From: Certhia americana
Lineage: Eukaryota > Chordata > Aves > Passeriformes > Certhiidae
Length of the DNA stretch: 64,000 nt
Assembly: GCA_018697195.1 (NCBI GenBank)
Contig: CM031858.1
Location: 75,855,102 to 75,919,101 of the forward strand
Direction of reading: 5' to 3'
Part shown: positions 13,901 to 28,106 of the stretch, piece after piece
Layout of the letters: the number at the start of each line of letters is the position of its first letter
Numbering within the stretch: position 1 is the first letter of the stretch
Made by a program: the position numbers and the translations under genes
The notes under the pieces: generated by a model
The model's input: only the letters and a program-made list of their open reading frames with translations
Told to the model about the DNA's origin: nothing
The model's database searches: none

Positions 13901-16900
13901 GAGACTCTTCTGAATAGAAATATGAAATTGAAAATGAGTGCAAGTGAATATAATCATGAGATTTCAGGAACCTGGTTTCTACCAAAACCAGGCAGGAGTA
14001 ATTATAAAGTATTTCTCTCTGAAAAGAGCATTCATACAAATAAACTACAGAATCTATTTTCCAGATTTCATAAAGTTTTTCCCTTTTAGAAAGATTGTTG
14101 TGGAAATTTTCACATGTATTTTTTCTATACAGCTTATCTGTCACTAATTGAGATATAGAAATGCAGAATATCAGTCAAATTGTTCTATAACTGATTCTGT
14201 GTTTTTCTGTATTTTGCTCAAGGAAAATTTCTCTATAACCATGAATTCTTGAAAGATTTACATAGAAAACCAAGAATGGTTTGTAGAGAAAAAAAAAAAA
14301 AAAAAAGTTCCCTATTGTGAATGTCCCTTAGTCTTTACTAAAGAAGTTAAAAAGCAATTACCTGCAGTGTCTAGGACTGTTGGTCCTAGTGTAGTCATAG
14401 GAAATCAGCATAAATGAGCAGTCTGAGTAGTCTCTAGGCCAGGATGAAGAAAATCATTACAAAATGAGTCTAAACTGCTGTTCTTTCCCTCAAAATGCTC
14501 CAACGTCTAGAAAAAAATCACAACTCTCATAGTCTGGATTCCTGGGAAAGACATATTGAAAACTAATAATAAAGAAAAAATATAGATGCAGGATAAACTT
14601 CGTTTCCACATTAATACTTGACTAAGCAATGACAAGTGGGGTTTCACTTGCAATACCTAACACAGAGTTTATTCAAATGCACCTGTACAATATGTGAAGT
14701 ACACCCCATAATATAAAATACAGAAGAGATTTTTATATTGTTCCTTTTGTATCCATCACCTTCATGGCTTCTTTGGCCTTGTTACACAAATTCCCTTTTA
14801 AATAGCTGTCATTTGCCTTCTAATATATGCTAGTGCTTTGACTTCTTATTGCACTGGATAGTTTTAAGTTGGGGTAACCCTGGTGAAAGTAATGGTGATG
14901 TTGCCTCTGAGGAAATGGAAAAGCTCACTAGTAACTCATACACTGAGTTTTACCTTTTTTCTCTGAAACTTTGTCCAGATTGGACTGTTCATGGTAAAAG
15001 TTTGACCATCAAAATAAAACACTGATGTGGTAGAAGCCACCTCCAACATTTTGCATTCTAATAGTGAGATTTTGGCTTTTTTCCAATTCAAATGAACACA
15101 GTTACAATTAGTCTTTATTACCCAGAGAAAATACAAATGGTGAATCATAGCTTCATATCCTAGAGTGTTTGTTATATAATACATATTGAATTTCATTAGT
15201 ATGCTGTATGCATATGTTTATTTTGCTGAAAGCTCATTACCCAATTTCTTCTAAAGTCTTTGAAGGCACTGTGCCAGCCCTTCCCAAAGTTTGCAAGCAT
15301 ATTGTTTGTGACAGTCAGGAGAGTTTGAGATTTCTGTATTAATTACTCTGTTTACATAAAAATGAGCTTTATATCATTTGTGTATTCCTATTATACGTAT
15401 TTTAGAAATTACAGAGTAATTACAGCAATTGCTTAAACTGCATGTGGTGTCTAATTTAATTTAATAAGATGCAGCTACATCATTTTTCACATCTCATAAA
15501 ACTAAATATGTGAGACAGTGAAGTCATAATGAAGTGTTGTACCAGTATATAACACATAGGGTTCTAAAAACATTATTCATTTAGTTAATGGTAATTATAT
15601 TCATATAGTTAAGAAATATTGGTGTATTTGTCTCCATATGTAATGTGCAAAATATGTGAATGATTATTGCTTTTCACTTTGTTACTTTATACAAAGAAAT
15701 GCATGTTACTTTCTTTCTCCCACATAGGGCACAGCCTTTACCAGTTTCAGTTCAGTAATATTAGCTCTAGCCTGTGGTCTTGCATTTTAGTAAGCTGAGA
15801 GGGATGGCCATTCATCAGACTTGACAAGTGGTGGCTGAATAATAACTTTCCTGTAATGCAGACACTTTCCTGAATGTTTAAGTGCTGATGATTTGAACAT
15901 TACAGCTCACCAAATTTTAATTGATTTGAGGTTCACTGATTCACTGACCTCTAAGTAAGTGCCAGAACATACTGGGGTTTCATTTTCTTTTAGTCGTCTA
16001 TCCAGATGAATTTACAGTCAAGTATTTGATCCTCTAATGTCCTATGGATACCCCTGAAATGTACATCCTACTCAAATATGTAAAGTCTTCTCTGCACAAG
16101 AGATACACAATCCATACACACAATCCAGTGCAAAAATACTGGTTATAGCCGTGTGTGAAGCACAGGAAACGTAAACATTGCTTAGGGAGGGAAGTACTTG
16201 AACAATGAGACATAATGTTTCCCAAGACTTGTTTGCATGGCTTAGAAGTGTAGTTTTTGCATCTAGACAGTTTCAGAATAAGGATGCAATTATAGATCTG
16301 CCAAGTGTTTGAGCTAATTCTGCATAATTATTGCTAATGTTTGACTGGAAGCCTGATCAATATTTTCATTTTCCTCTCATGCTTCATAGCCATAATTCAA
16401 GTTAGTGAAAGGGACATGGAAACTTGCAGCTATGTCGTTTATTTCCTGAACCAGGAAGTTCCATTTGTAGTTCTTTTTTTTAAAAAGCTATCTGCTTTAC
16501 ATGCACACAAATTCCTCAAATATTCTGGGGCTTTTCAGCTTCTTGGGTTTTGTCTCATTTTGACTTCAAGACATGTAGACAGTCCTCCTCTTAACTTCAA
16601 GGAAAAATGAGAATAAAAGCTCTTCTCTGCTCTGTGACCAAATAGGAAGCATTGCAGTTACAAATACTGATTATTGATTAAAAATATGAGCAAAAAAACT
16701 ATTTTGTTTTCTGTTTCAGAGCAATTGTTAAAAAAATATGTGCTTTCTTCAAAGACATCAGTGAAGGATGAAAAGTATCATAAAAATAAATTAATTAATT
16801 TGTTTATATTTTCATGTTGTAAATTATTTCCTCGTATGCCATCATTTGTGTTTGGAAAAGGCATTTTATGTAACGTTCCCAGTTTAAATTGGAGTGATCT

Positions 16901-17520
16901 ATAAGGGTTTTCCTGGAGGGTTCCAGACCTCATTCCCCACATGAGACACCTCAAGGTCAATAATAGGCATTTGGGCAATAAATGAGGGGCCTAAAGATTA
17001 TCATTTCATTCATCTAAGGAGCCAGGTAGAGGAAATATAATGAAATAATATAATTTTTTTCTTTGTATCCTTATAAAATATATGATATAATAGTTTTAGA
17101 GATTATTAGAAGTAACAGATTCAAACAGGAATAGATAAGAAATAATCATCATATTATGGCTTTTCATATCTACTTTCTTGTAAAACAGTGCGGTCTTGTC
17201 TTCCTCTCCAGGTCTTCAAATGATGACGTATTCAAAGGGTGACAATATTCTTAAAGACCAGTAATGTTCACAGAAAATTCTTACACTGATAAGTAAGAAA
17301 TTTTTACAATAGCAAGTACCAAAAAAAACCCAAAAGCATTATTTGACATTTAATTATTCCTGCAGTGTATGAAATTTTTCCTAGCTGCATAAAAACTTTG
17401 TTTTACTCAAGAAAATTGCTTTAGTTATTTCTGTCTGCTTTGTCAGATACTCATGCTATTTAGTGAGTTAATGAGTATACACTCATGACATTTATCATTC
17501 ATGAAGCCAGTCACCACAGA
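10926..17520. other. single-copy AT-rich non-coding DNA
   Basis: No gene was identified. The longest frames are 105 codons at 13827-14144 minus and 92 codons at 13531-13809 plus, neither with domain features. A short CTACTACTACTACTG run is at 11169-11183 and an 18-A run at 14289-14306. Confidence 0.6.
14289..14306. repeat. poly(A) run, 18 bp
   Basis: An uninterrupted run of 18 A. No retroposed sequence was recognised immediately upstream, so it is treated as a simple homopolymer and not as a retrotransposon tail. Confidence 0.9.
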
Positions 17521-17522
17521 AT

Positions 17523-17562
17523 AAATATATATATATGTATATATATATACACAGATACATAT
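17523..17562. repeat. (TA)n microsatellite, interrupted
   Basis: An alternating T/A stretch interrupted by TGTA and ending in ACAC. It is likely length-polymorphic. Confidence 0.9.
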
Positions 17563-18570
17563 AATGGAATAGCAAGCTGTAATAAGTTTGCTATTTCTTT
17601 GCAAATTGTAGGCATTTCAGATATGAGAAAAAGACTTTCATAGTCTTCTTGTCCTGTGTATTAATATACTTCGGCTTGAATTTTAGTGAATTTTGGCTTT
17701 TTTTTTTCTCTCTTGACAGCAACTGAGTGCTGTGTATGCTGACGTTAACATCATGTACTAAAATTCACACAGGACTGGAGTAGTTAAATAGTCGACTTCA
17801 TGATACAATAAGCCACAATTAAAGTCTATTTGATATTTAACTGCCACTGGAGAAGGGTCCAAGACAGGCAGTTTCAGCATTTGTTGTCATTCAGCAAGGG
17901 GCTCAGAAATGAGTTGAATCTCTGTAATGTGGAGCTGGCTCACAACTGGAAGGTAAATAGTAGAATTATTAATATGTTGTTCATTCTTATTAAAGTACTG
18001 TACACAGTGGTTTTCACTTTTTTATACATTTTTATATATTTCTCTTTGGTATATACACAAAATATACCAAAGAGACGAAGAAACAGGAGATGGAAAAAAG
18101 CACATATTTTATTACAGCTAAAGGACTTTGCTGATTTTTCAAACTGTTAGTATGTTGGATAAATAAAGTGAAAAAGTCTGAGTATATAACTAAATATATG
18201 TTTAAATATCTGTTTCCAGTTCTCTCTCTTAAAGCTACCTGATCTGGCCCAATCCTAAAGACCATCCATTTGATCTAGTAAACAAAATATATTAAAAAAT
18301 AGAAAATTCTTCTTTACTTTTATACTCACTTCTTGTTCTAGTCTGTAAAGCGGCATGCACGTTAGCTGTGCTACAAAATAATTTTACATCTATGGGTTGT
18401 GCTATTGCATATTGTGTTTTCAGCTTTTGTGATACAGTTGCCAAAATAACACCGGTCTGTGTTGGTAATAGGCTTGAGTGTATGTTTTTATAACTTAGCT
18501 GTGATTTTATAATGCATTTTGGTAATATCTTAACTTGTAGGTATTCTGTTCTGCATTAAACTTGTATGGG
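17563..18570. other. single-copy DNA containing a hairpin
   Basis: A 106-codon plus-strand frame (17830-18150) runs through the inverted repeat at 18041-18075. It shows no recognisable domain and I regard it as chance. Confidence 0.55.
18041..18075. repeat. perfect 14-bp inverted repeat, 7-nt loop
   Basis: The left arm TCTCTTTGGTATAT at 18041-18054 is the exact reverse complement of ATATACCAAAGAGA at 18062-18075. The spacer is ACACAAA. The stem has no mismatches and is not simple sequence, which is uncommon in neutral DNA. The stem is shorter than a typical microRNA precursor, and pairing does not obviously continue outside the arms. Confidence 0.9.
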
Positions 18571-18609
<39 letters not shown>

Positions 18610-18655
18610 ATATGTGTGTGTGTGTGTGCTTATATATGTACTATATATGTGTACA
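18571..18655. repeat. compound (TA)n(TG)n microsatellite
   Basis: A long TA array, then TGTGTATATG and a TG array of about nine units to about 18629, then degenerate TA-rich sequence. The alternating purine-pyrimidine structure is compatible with Z-DNA or cruciform formation. Confidence 0.93.
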
Positions 18656-21600
18656 TGAGCTTGTAATATACTGATAGTACTGTTTATAATTTTCATATAT
18701 ATACCTATATACTCTTATATATAAGGGTATAAAGCAGTTTCCATTATTAGCTTGGAGATGTACTATTATTCATACTGGGACAAATCATCAGTTTCTTAGT
18801 CAGGAAAATATTTTTAATCAGTGAAGTCTAACTTACTGAGACTTTACTCTGAATATTTCCCTATTTAGATAAATATTTAGAAACTTAGGCAAATATTAAT
18901 GTCCTTTTTTAATACTCTTGAAAAGATTTAAAAATCATTGACCAAAGGATAGAATGGGAAAAAATGTTAATGTTGCTGTCTTAGTTTTATTCTTTTTAAT
19001 ATACGTGAAATAATTTTATTCTGGTCTTGCGAAAACAGATTGTCTAAGATTGTTTCATATGCTAGAAGTTCATAAGAGGAATCATTAACACTTTATTTTG
19101 AGAAAGATAACACCAAATTCAACTTTTCCAAAAGGGATGCTATCTTGCAATATTTTTTGAACTGATTTAATGAGCTTCAGCACTTTTTTTCATGCTGAGT
19201 TCAGATTCTCTCTCATCTGTGAAAGATGGTAATGTGTGGAAATGTAACAAATAAAGCAGTAAATAAATTTCATACCCCAACTTTTCTTTTTTGGTCATAA
19301 CAATATCAAATACTGTACTAAGAGGAGTGTCCAGTCAAATCTTATCAGCCTGGATGAAAACTTCCCAACAAGCTCCTTTTTTTTGACCATTCAGAAGCTG
19401 GTAGATTTCCTATACCTTTTTTCATAACTATATTCTGTATGTCAAACTCTTAATAAATATAGAAAGAAAAAACCAAACAAGGGAGAGTTTAGTCTGCTCT
19501 CTGAAAATGAGGTGAGAAGGCTATGACTTCTTTTTTTCAAACTACAACTAGTCTGAAAATATTTTTTCCCTTACTCTTAAGGAATTAAGGAAAAAAAATC
19601 ACCAAAAGGGAAAGTAAGTACAGTCTCATGCAAATAGTATTTTCTGAAATGTTATGTGTGATAACTCTTCCTCCATAACTAAGTCTCATTCCCTTGATAA
19701 ATCCTGACTCATTTGGTACTGAAAAAGAAGAGCAATGAGGTCTCTTCTTTCACTGGACTATGACAGCGCCTCAGGAAGCTGATGCACATTCTGATATGCA
19801 CTTCTTGCGCTTCCCCTGGCATTCCTTCACACTAGAATGAAGGAACTTACTGCACAGTATTTTGATTAACCAATTAATTCTGAACCCCTTTTGAGGATGT
19901 CTTTATTCATTTGCAATCTGGTATGCACAGCCTGAGCCCTTTTTTTGTTTCTATTCCTCCCACAGAGTATCTTCTATGGGTCAGGCTGTTCCTTTCCATG
20001 ACACTTCAAGAAGATTTTTCACAGAAAATCTGGCTGTGTTAGCTCTACAGTATTGTCAAAGATTAGGGCATTGTGAAAAAAAGGCTATGATTTGAGATCT
20101 CACTGAATTGTTTAGATGTTGTTCAGCTTGCTGGAGTACTCTTTTTTAGATCCTGTTTGGAGATTAGATAATTCTACAGACTCATGCACTCATCTGGTAA
20201 CAGTTATGTGGTTTGAAAATTCCAGCCATTTCCTAATACCGCCTGAAAGCAAGGAACAGGAACAAAACTCTCTGTTAAGAAAATAATATATTATTTAGCT
20301 AACTCCGCTCAAGTAGGCTTCTTTGCCTGTCTACATTTTAAGTGGAATGATCAGGTAATCTAAACCTCAAACAGACCCCTTCCTGGTCCATGATTTTATA
20401 AATAAACCTTGCAGTGTTGGAATTTAGCATCCTATGTAGACTAAGAGAGATTTGTTTAGGCAATAGTCTGGAAAGAGTCAAAATGTTAAGTTTTTTAGCA
20501 TAAGAATAGAACAAGTCTCCAGGTTTGGAGTGAAACATTTCCACTGATGGTAGTCCTATTAGGCAGCAGTCTCCCTCATGCTGTCTTCATCTGAATATAA
20601 CACTGAATGTCAACATCCTCAGCTGAGATGACAGCTTGACTTTGGGTGGGTAGGCAATGTATTTTTCTACCAGAATTTTTATTTTGTCAATATTCAACTA
20701 CACCTCCAGAAAGAAATTTTTGAAAAGCAAAGAACAAAACATAAGGATTCTTGACTGTAGAGGTTAGGTTTACTCTCAAGATTCTAGGAAGATGCATATG
20801 CTTTTAAAAATCATTACTGGTCAAGAGAAAGAATGCTCTTTTCATGTCTTTGGGTGAGTTACCTTTTTTGTTTTGAGTTTTAGAATTATGGGAATAATGG
20901 AGAACAGAGCAAGGCATGGCATGGGTATTAAAGGCCGTTATTGTCACAGGTTAGCAGACCATAAGAGCTAGAATTATGACTACACAGGAATAATTGCAAA
21001 AATTTTGTTGCCTTCTTTCCCTTTTTCCCAAACTAATTGCAGAATCTGTCTTCCTTATTGTAATCTGCTTATAAGAAACATTGCAAAAGCTGAAGCCAGT
21101 AAAACAGGAAGCCTTAGCTTAACAATTTGACAATTTTCAGCTGTAGATGTACATGAAAAATTGAACTATAATTATCATGCAATATCTGTAATAATTGACA
21201 GTATTTTCAAGAGACTATATACAAGGTTGGTTCTCTGGTGAGTACTGAATACATACATTGATTAATTGTGGGTGTTTGCTGGTTTCTTTTTTTTAACTTA
21301 ATGTATTTATATTATTATTTCTGTTTATGTAACTCTTTTTTTTTACTATTTTCTTTTTAACATCCTCCTTCTTGCCATAGAGAAGAGCTGACAACATTTT
21401 CAAAGTGCGCCAAAGGAAGCAATAATAAGAAATGTAATTTCTTGTAGATAATTTTTTGTTGTTGTTCTGTCATTGTTTATCAAGAGACACTAGAAGAAAT
21501 ACAGTTATTCTGCCTAAATATAATGGAGTTGATAGATATATAGAATTTAATACAGTAGTTGGGGGTTCAGGATAAGAAGCTAGAAAGGAGGCTTGTCTAA

Positions 21601-22530
21601 TGTAGCATCATTTCAGAATTACGTCAGGAAATCAGAAATCATAGTTTCTACACTTGTTTTTCTCAGAGATATTGGATAAACTGCTTAATCTTGATTAATT
21701 GTGTAAGTTAACAAACTGTTAATCAAAATGATGCTTTGCTACTTTGCTGACTATTGAGAGAAGTATGTAATCATTTGAGATCTTAAAATGGAAGTCTTCC
21801 CTCCTCTCTCTACCCTTGCCTCCCCATAAGTTTAGGGAAAAAATCATTCTCTCTCTCAAAAACTGTTAGTGATTATTCTTGGGGGGTTTTATGCCTTAGA
21901 GAAGTCTGATTTTCATGATAGCCTGCTCCTTTTCTTAATCTTAATTTGTATAAATTTAACCCATGCACCAACAAAAGTGCCTTGCCTCTAAAGTCTGGTT
22001 ATTGGAAACAGTGCTGTTCATCCCGTACATTCCTGCCTTTCACACACTACATAACTAAGTTGTGCTGGCTGCACTCACATTCTGATGGATAGCTGAACTG
22101 ATAGGGTGTGGATAAGACATAATTTTGGAAGCTGAACAAATTAACAAACAGCTTCCAGTTAAAAAATAAGCTATTAAAAACATGATACCCTGCTTGAAAG
22201 CAGATGTTGCGGTTGGAAGACAGAGGGGAAAATGCAAGCGTGTTTCAGTGTGGTTTTTCTGCCTAAATTAAAATGCTTGATGTACTCTTTGATCTGTTCT
22301 GTTAGTTCACTTGGGTATAATGGCCTTTTCTGTATTACATTCAACAACATGGTAATCTACCGAAGGCAGCAAGATGAATATTAAATATTTCATTCCTAGC
22401 ACTGGACTCAGATGAATGAAGATGGATACAGACTTTACAGCTTCTGAGAAGGAAATAGTTATGGTCTTTTCCAGAATCTAGACAGAAGGCTAGAATGATG
22501 ATATTTTGTAGTGATAGATTGCATTCTTGC

Positions 22531-22553
22531 TTTTTTTTTTTTTTTTTTTTTTT
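22531..22553. repeat. poly(T) run, 23 bp
   Basis: Twenty-three consecutive T followed by CCCCC. On the minus strand this reads GGGGG then A23. No retroposon body was recognised next to it. Confidence 0.9.
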
Positions 22554-22982
22554 CCCCCACAACTGGGAATTGTGAAAAGTTGTATCTCTTGCAGGAATAA
22601 GTGTAACTTGAGAAATGAGAGCAGCTCTGAAAAAGCCTATCTGCAAGATGTAGCCTATTAAAGATCCAGTTGCATCACAAAGGTCATGTTCTTGATGGAT
22701 GTATTCAAAACAGTGAAAGAAACTTCTACTCTGTCTGGGACACTGGAGAGGGAAAAAGTTCTAAACATTTTAAAATTTGTTATTAGATAAAATCTTGCAT
22801 TCTTTATTTAGTGGTTTAGAATTTACTTGAAAGTTGCTTGGAAGTTTTGTCAAATGAAAACAAGAAGAACCTCACCTGATATAAACTGGCATGGCTTCAG
22901 TGAAGCCAAAAGTCACATGTTTGAAGCAGCTGAGGAACTGACTGCTGCTTTCAGAATGGAGGCTGGTCTTTATTCTGACTCT

Positions 22983-23013
22983 TTATATTTACTTATTTAT
23001 TTATTTATTTATA
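22983..23013. repeat. (TTTA)n microsatellite
   Basis: About five consecutive TTTA/TTAT tetranucleotide units with flanking degenerate copies. Confidence 0.85.
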
Positions 23014-26000
23014 TCTATGCAGATCTATTTCTGTTGAAACTAAAATACCTAACTCATTGATTACCTAAGGCATTTTTTGGTCAAAGTGGGGGAGAGGGCT
23101 GCAATTTTCTGTGCAGATGACAGAAGCACAGCACAGTGGAGTGGAGAGTATCTATTAATCTCATCTGAAGAAGCAGGCAGTGAAGAGGTTCAGTTCTGTA
23201 GCAGCCTAACCATTAGCAGCATCCCAAACTTGATTTTATTTCTTTACTTTTTTGGACTGAAAACACTGGGGCTAAGATTTATTATGTCATTGTCGTCTCT
23301 GCCTTTCCTCTGTCTCATCTGTATTCTTTACAGAGTCTATAAACATGGGCTGTCAGCAAGCTAAACCTGTCAGATTTCCACTTCCCCCCTCCTCCGTCTG
23401 CTACTATGCTGCCCGAGAAACAGCCCCGTACACTGCACCCTCACTGTGATTCTCATGATCACATCTCATTCATCACCGTGACTCCAAACTCAGCTCAACA
23501 CATTAGAAAAAAAGGTCAGGGATTTGAAAGGAAAAGAGAAATAAACAACTACCCAGCGGAAGCGGTTGTGCTACAGGAGACGTGGGAGGTAAGATTGGAG
23601 CCAATTTCTCTGCCAGCAGCTGTACTGGGCATAAAGTACTTGCTATACAAGTTCTAAGTGTTTTAGACTGGAGGGTTGTGTAGGGGTTTTCTGCAGCTCC
23701 TGGTTTATTTCCCAGCACAGAAGCATAGTGAAAGGACAGAAAACCTTAGTTAAAGGTGGGAAGGTGAAAAAACTTTTTATAGCTGGAGTAAACATGATAG
23801 ATTGGTTGCTGAGTGACTAGAAACATGATAGCATGCAAGATTTGGGCTTGAGAGTTCAATAAACAGTGGTGGAATGACAGCTTCTATGTTGACTTTCTGT
23901 GGCAAACTTTAAGATGCTTTTGTTTTGGGATTGTGAGAATTCTGTATGGATGGAAGAGAAATTATTTTGTGTGAAGCAGTAAAATTCTTTTAAATGGGGT
24001 CTGTTTCCTCCTCTGTGTTATGCTGTCAATCTAGTCAGGTAGAATTTATTTTAAAATTATTCTGGTTTAGTGATATCCCTTCTCCATTCTCCTCACGACT
24101 ACTTTGGTCACTTATACTAAGCAGGTTTGTTTTCCTGATCAGGAATTTTTTTTTTTTTGCCTTTATGAATTTAACTTTTTTCTAATTTCTTGATACTTCT
24201 CATCTTAAACAGAAATAACTGCTAACTGCTTTCCTATTTGTATTTTGCAAATCTATATTTAAAATATTGATGTGATATCATGCCAGTAATTTCTTTTTCT
24301 CAAGTATATAAGGGGGAAAAAAAAAGAGAAACTGCAGAGCCTAGCATAAATAACTTGCAAAAGTGTGTTTGGAAGAGTTTTTTTCTAACACATAGTAGTA
24401 AATATAGTTGGATTTTAGTCTACTCTTTTTTTTTATGTATGCAGTAATTGGTAAAGATTTTTTTATGGCCCCTGATAATAGCATATTGCACAGCAAGTGT
24501 GATGATGCTGGTCAAATAGTCAAGAATATAAGTATCTATATTGAGTAATAATGTGATTGTGCTTTATGTGAGAACAGATTGTTTGTCTCCTAACTTATTT
24601 GACATGTTTCTGTCTGGCTCAAGTCACAAGATTGTTTTTATGCTTTATGTGTTATTTAAAATAAAAAAAAATTTAAAAAATTAAAAATTGATTATTTGGT
24701 AATTCTCTTTGTACAAAGAAAACATAAAAAGACAGAAGGCCCCTAGTGAAATTATTAGTCAAATGATAAAACCGAAAGCATCCAACTATTAAGCAAGGAA
24801 TAGGAAATTTTATAGAAAATGGTTCCCATAATGTCCATTAAATGTAATGCTATGGATGCAGACTTCAGATCTATTAGCTCTGTGCCTCTGGCTCTTGTAA
24901 GGTAAGAAGGAATATGACACTGTATATTTCTCATTCTTTTTGAAGCATTTGCTGTCGTGCCAAAGCTGAAGACAAAATGCTTCAAATGTTTGTGGCTCAA
25001 AACACAAAAGCACACCTTACTGAATCACTCATGGCAAGAAACTAGCAGAATTTGGGGAGAAAATTTTTATAATTCAGAAAGGAACTTTTGCATTAAAAAT
25101 AGAATAGAGGACTGTGATATCCCGTACTTCTGTGCCAGAATTTGTATTTTCTTCAGTAAATGTAACTGCTCTTAGTGTCCATTAGGAGGCTCTTTTCTCT
25201 ATGTTCATCATTTTCCATGGAATGATAGTACGGAAATTCATCAATTTTGAACACAGTGAACATTAGTGGGTAGGGGAAGTTAAGATCCCCAAATCAGATT
25301 AACACATTGTATAATAGTGTAGCAACTGAAAAAGACAAAAAAACTATGCACATGGAGTTTGGATACTCAGAAAAAAGTTAAAAGTTTAGCTGAGAATGGA
25401 TAAATTGTAGATTAATGGGAACTGTGAGGAGTAAAATAAATTGTGGAGAATAAGGACAGGGATGAAAATGTATTAGAAAAGAGAAGCACATTTGAATTCC
25501 TACAATTTACTGGATATAAATGCAGCATTGTGATACAGAGCAGAGCTCTGTACTGACATGATTCATATTCGAAAATAAGGAAAAAAAAAACCTGCTAGAA
25601 ATTTCAAACTTGTGAAAAAAAGGGTGAAAAACACTTATCAGTACACCCATAAAAGTGTCTATAACTCTTTTTTTCAATTGCAGAACAATTAAGAAATAAA
25701 TGTGAGTGGCTCTTCATGGACTATATTGAACTGCAATAATAACAGTGCTGGCAGTATGAAAATGATGATCCTACTAAAGGAAAACAAAATAGAGGATAAG
25801 ATCAGAATAACAAAGTAAATTGTGGCAAGAAAATAGGAGTACTTTAGAAAATAAAGGTGTGAGAAATAGAGATATTTTCTTAGAGTAATTTGTAAAAAAA
25901 TTATAAAGACTGTTTTTATCTACCACATCACTGCAAATAAAGCACAGATTGAGTGGAGGATGAAAAGAGGAAGAAGAAAAGTCCAAAATCCAGTACTCCC

Positions 26001-26137
26001 CTCTTTATGTTATACTAAGAAGAAGCCAACTCCTAGCCAGTTTATCTTCTGGCATCAAATGAGATTGCTTCAGTAATTTTGATCAGTATCCGATGAAAAT
26101 GAGGTGTAAACCAAAGATTACTTTGCACTAGGGTATC

Positions 26138-26157
26138 TTTTTTTTTTTTTTTTTTTT
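26138..26157. repeat. poly(T) run, 20 bp
   Basis: Twenty uninterrupted T residues in single-copy sequence. Confidence 0.9.
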
Positions 26158-27730
26158 AATGTTACTCTGCTAAAGTAAACTGGTAAATATTGAACTTGAC
26201 AGACTGAATCTGACAAATATTTGAAATTTGAAATAATGCCTTAGAAAAATGAGTATCCCCCTTTCCTTCTTGAATATATAGTAAAGTTTGCCTTACATAA
26301 TGCACTGCTATCCAGATCAATGCTGAAAGGCTACAAAAAAGTGTCTTTAACAAGTGTATGAAAGGCAGCCATTTTAAACTAAAAGACTGAGCACAGAAAG
26401 GCAATTTGGAAATTGAGTACTTTCAAGCGACTAATTCATCTCACCAAGCAAAAATTTGTGTTAGCATTCACCATCTAGTAAATATCATGAATGTTATATG
26501 ACAGAACTTGCCTACTCTTAGTTGCTTACAGTCACCAAAGCTAGACTTGATTTGCCAGGTTGTAAATCAAATTCCTGTAATGCAGATATGTAGGGATTGG
26601 GTTTTCTGCTCCTATATTTCTCAAGGAGGATTCGTTTACTTGCACAGACTTCATTATCCAAGCTTTTGCAGCTCAGCTGGCTGCAATCAATAATGTGCAG
26701 TCCAGGACAGATTTGCAAAATAAACAAAATTATACCTTCATTAAAGACTTCATTGTGACTGATAGAGTTCATGGCTGTGTATTGGGTATGACAGCTATAA
26801 TGCTTTCAGTGCACTCAAGCCAATGTTTGCAACATAGAAAGATGTACCACTTTAAGGATTGACATGACCATTGACCCCTTTTTAATTTTCTGGCAATGTT
26901 GACTTTCTATTTGACAAGGCCTTAAAAAACATTACTTGCTATATGGAATTAGGAAAATCATTGAAGCACATTGAGATTTCTCTTCAGAAAGTAGCTAGTA
27001 CTCTTATTTCGCAGATAGGAGCCTCTTTCTGGCAGTTCTAACTACTCTGTTCTTCTCTTCAGAACTCTGTGGGTTTTATTAAGACTTCTTGAAAATGTGA
27101 AGAGGGTATATTCGCATGCTTAAGGAGTGCTTAGTCTTGATTAGTGGTGCATAGAAAATCAAGTAGGGCCTTATTTTTACCACAACTTATTCATTTGATA
27201 CTATCTATAATGCTATTTATTTAATAATAATATTCAAACCACTGAGTATGTTTGAACAATGAATTTTATTTTTGCTTCCATTTTTCCCTACAAAATTTCC
27301 ATGATTCTAAAAGACTTTTCAGTTCTCTTGCATATCTCTGTAACGAAAATCACTGTCTGATATCATCAGGGAATGCATCATCTGACTGTGCTGCTTCATT
27401 TCTTTTCTTTGCCCCCTCCAGTGAAGGCAAACCAAACGTTTAAACATGATTAGCCCATTTTAAATTTTTTGCATGAATTTGAACCAAGTAGTAGTTTAGG
27501 AAAGAATGTGTTCATTTTTATAGTTATATTATTTTTTTTTGTTTTGTTTTAAATCAGTGTTTAAAATGTTTGAAAGTCAGTCAAGAGGGACCAGGATACA
27601 GTATTACATTGAATGTAGTTTGTTTCCACTTTCTTTCATATGAGGATGTATAATGGTGCTGGCCATTTTATTATTTTATTTTCTACAGGATGTAGTCTGT
27701 AATGTTTTTTTCTCAAATACTGTATTACCA

Positions 27731-27758
27731 TATATATATATATAAAAAAAAAAAAAAA
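27731..27758. repeat. (TA)n plus poly(A)
   Basis: A short TA array leads directly into about fifteen A residues. Confidence 0.85.
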
Positions 27759-28106
27759 GGAATAATTTTCCATATTATCCAGGAAATAATTAGAATTGAA
27801 ACAGAAGAATAAATAAATAAAGCAAATTTTTAAAAATAGTCAGATATAATTTTATGGTTAGTCTTACAAGAATTATGCAAAACAATTAGAATTCAAACTA
27901 CTCTCTACATTGTGTTATATTCATTACTAGTTCTGTATTTAATATATTCTTGGCATTCTGTTGCCCATTTCAATAATGGGATATAATGAGATCTCTTTTT
28001 CAGTGCCCCTGGTGTAAAAAGTGTATTATTCAGTGTTTCTCAGGCAACCACTGGAATCTAGTCAGCACTGAGATGTGTTTGCTAGTAACTGGAGATAATC
28101 TTCAGT

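Larger units (their letters stand above)
18656..28106. other. single-copy AT-rich non-coding DNA
   Basis: No gene was identified. The longest frame, 101 codons at 22341-22646 minus, passes through the poly(T) run and encodes a poly-lysine artefact. Segment 23080-23600 is locally richer in GC and CpG. It has an 83-codon plus-strand frame (23406-23657) that crosses a donor-like GAG|GTAAGA at 23588, which makes it a weak candidate for a non-coding RNA exon only. Confidence 0.55.

Noticed and set aside
14289..14306. Poly(A) run as the tail of a processed pseudogene
   Set aside because: No recognisable mRNA-derived sequence or target-site duplication was seen around it.
22341..22646. 101-codon minus-strand frame
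   Set aside because: It contains a poly-Lys run encoded by the T23 homopolymer and lacks any domain.
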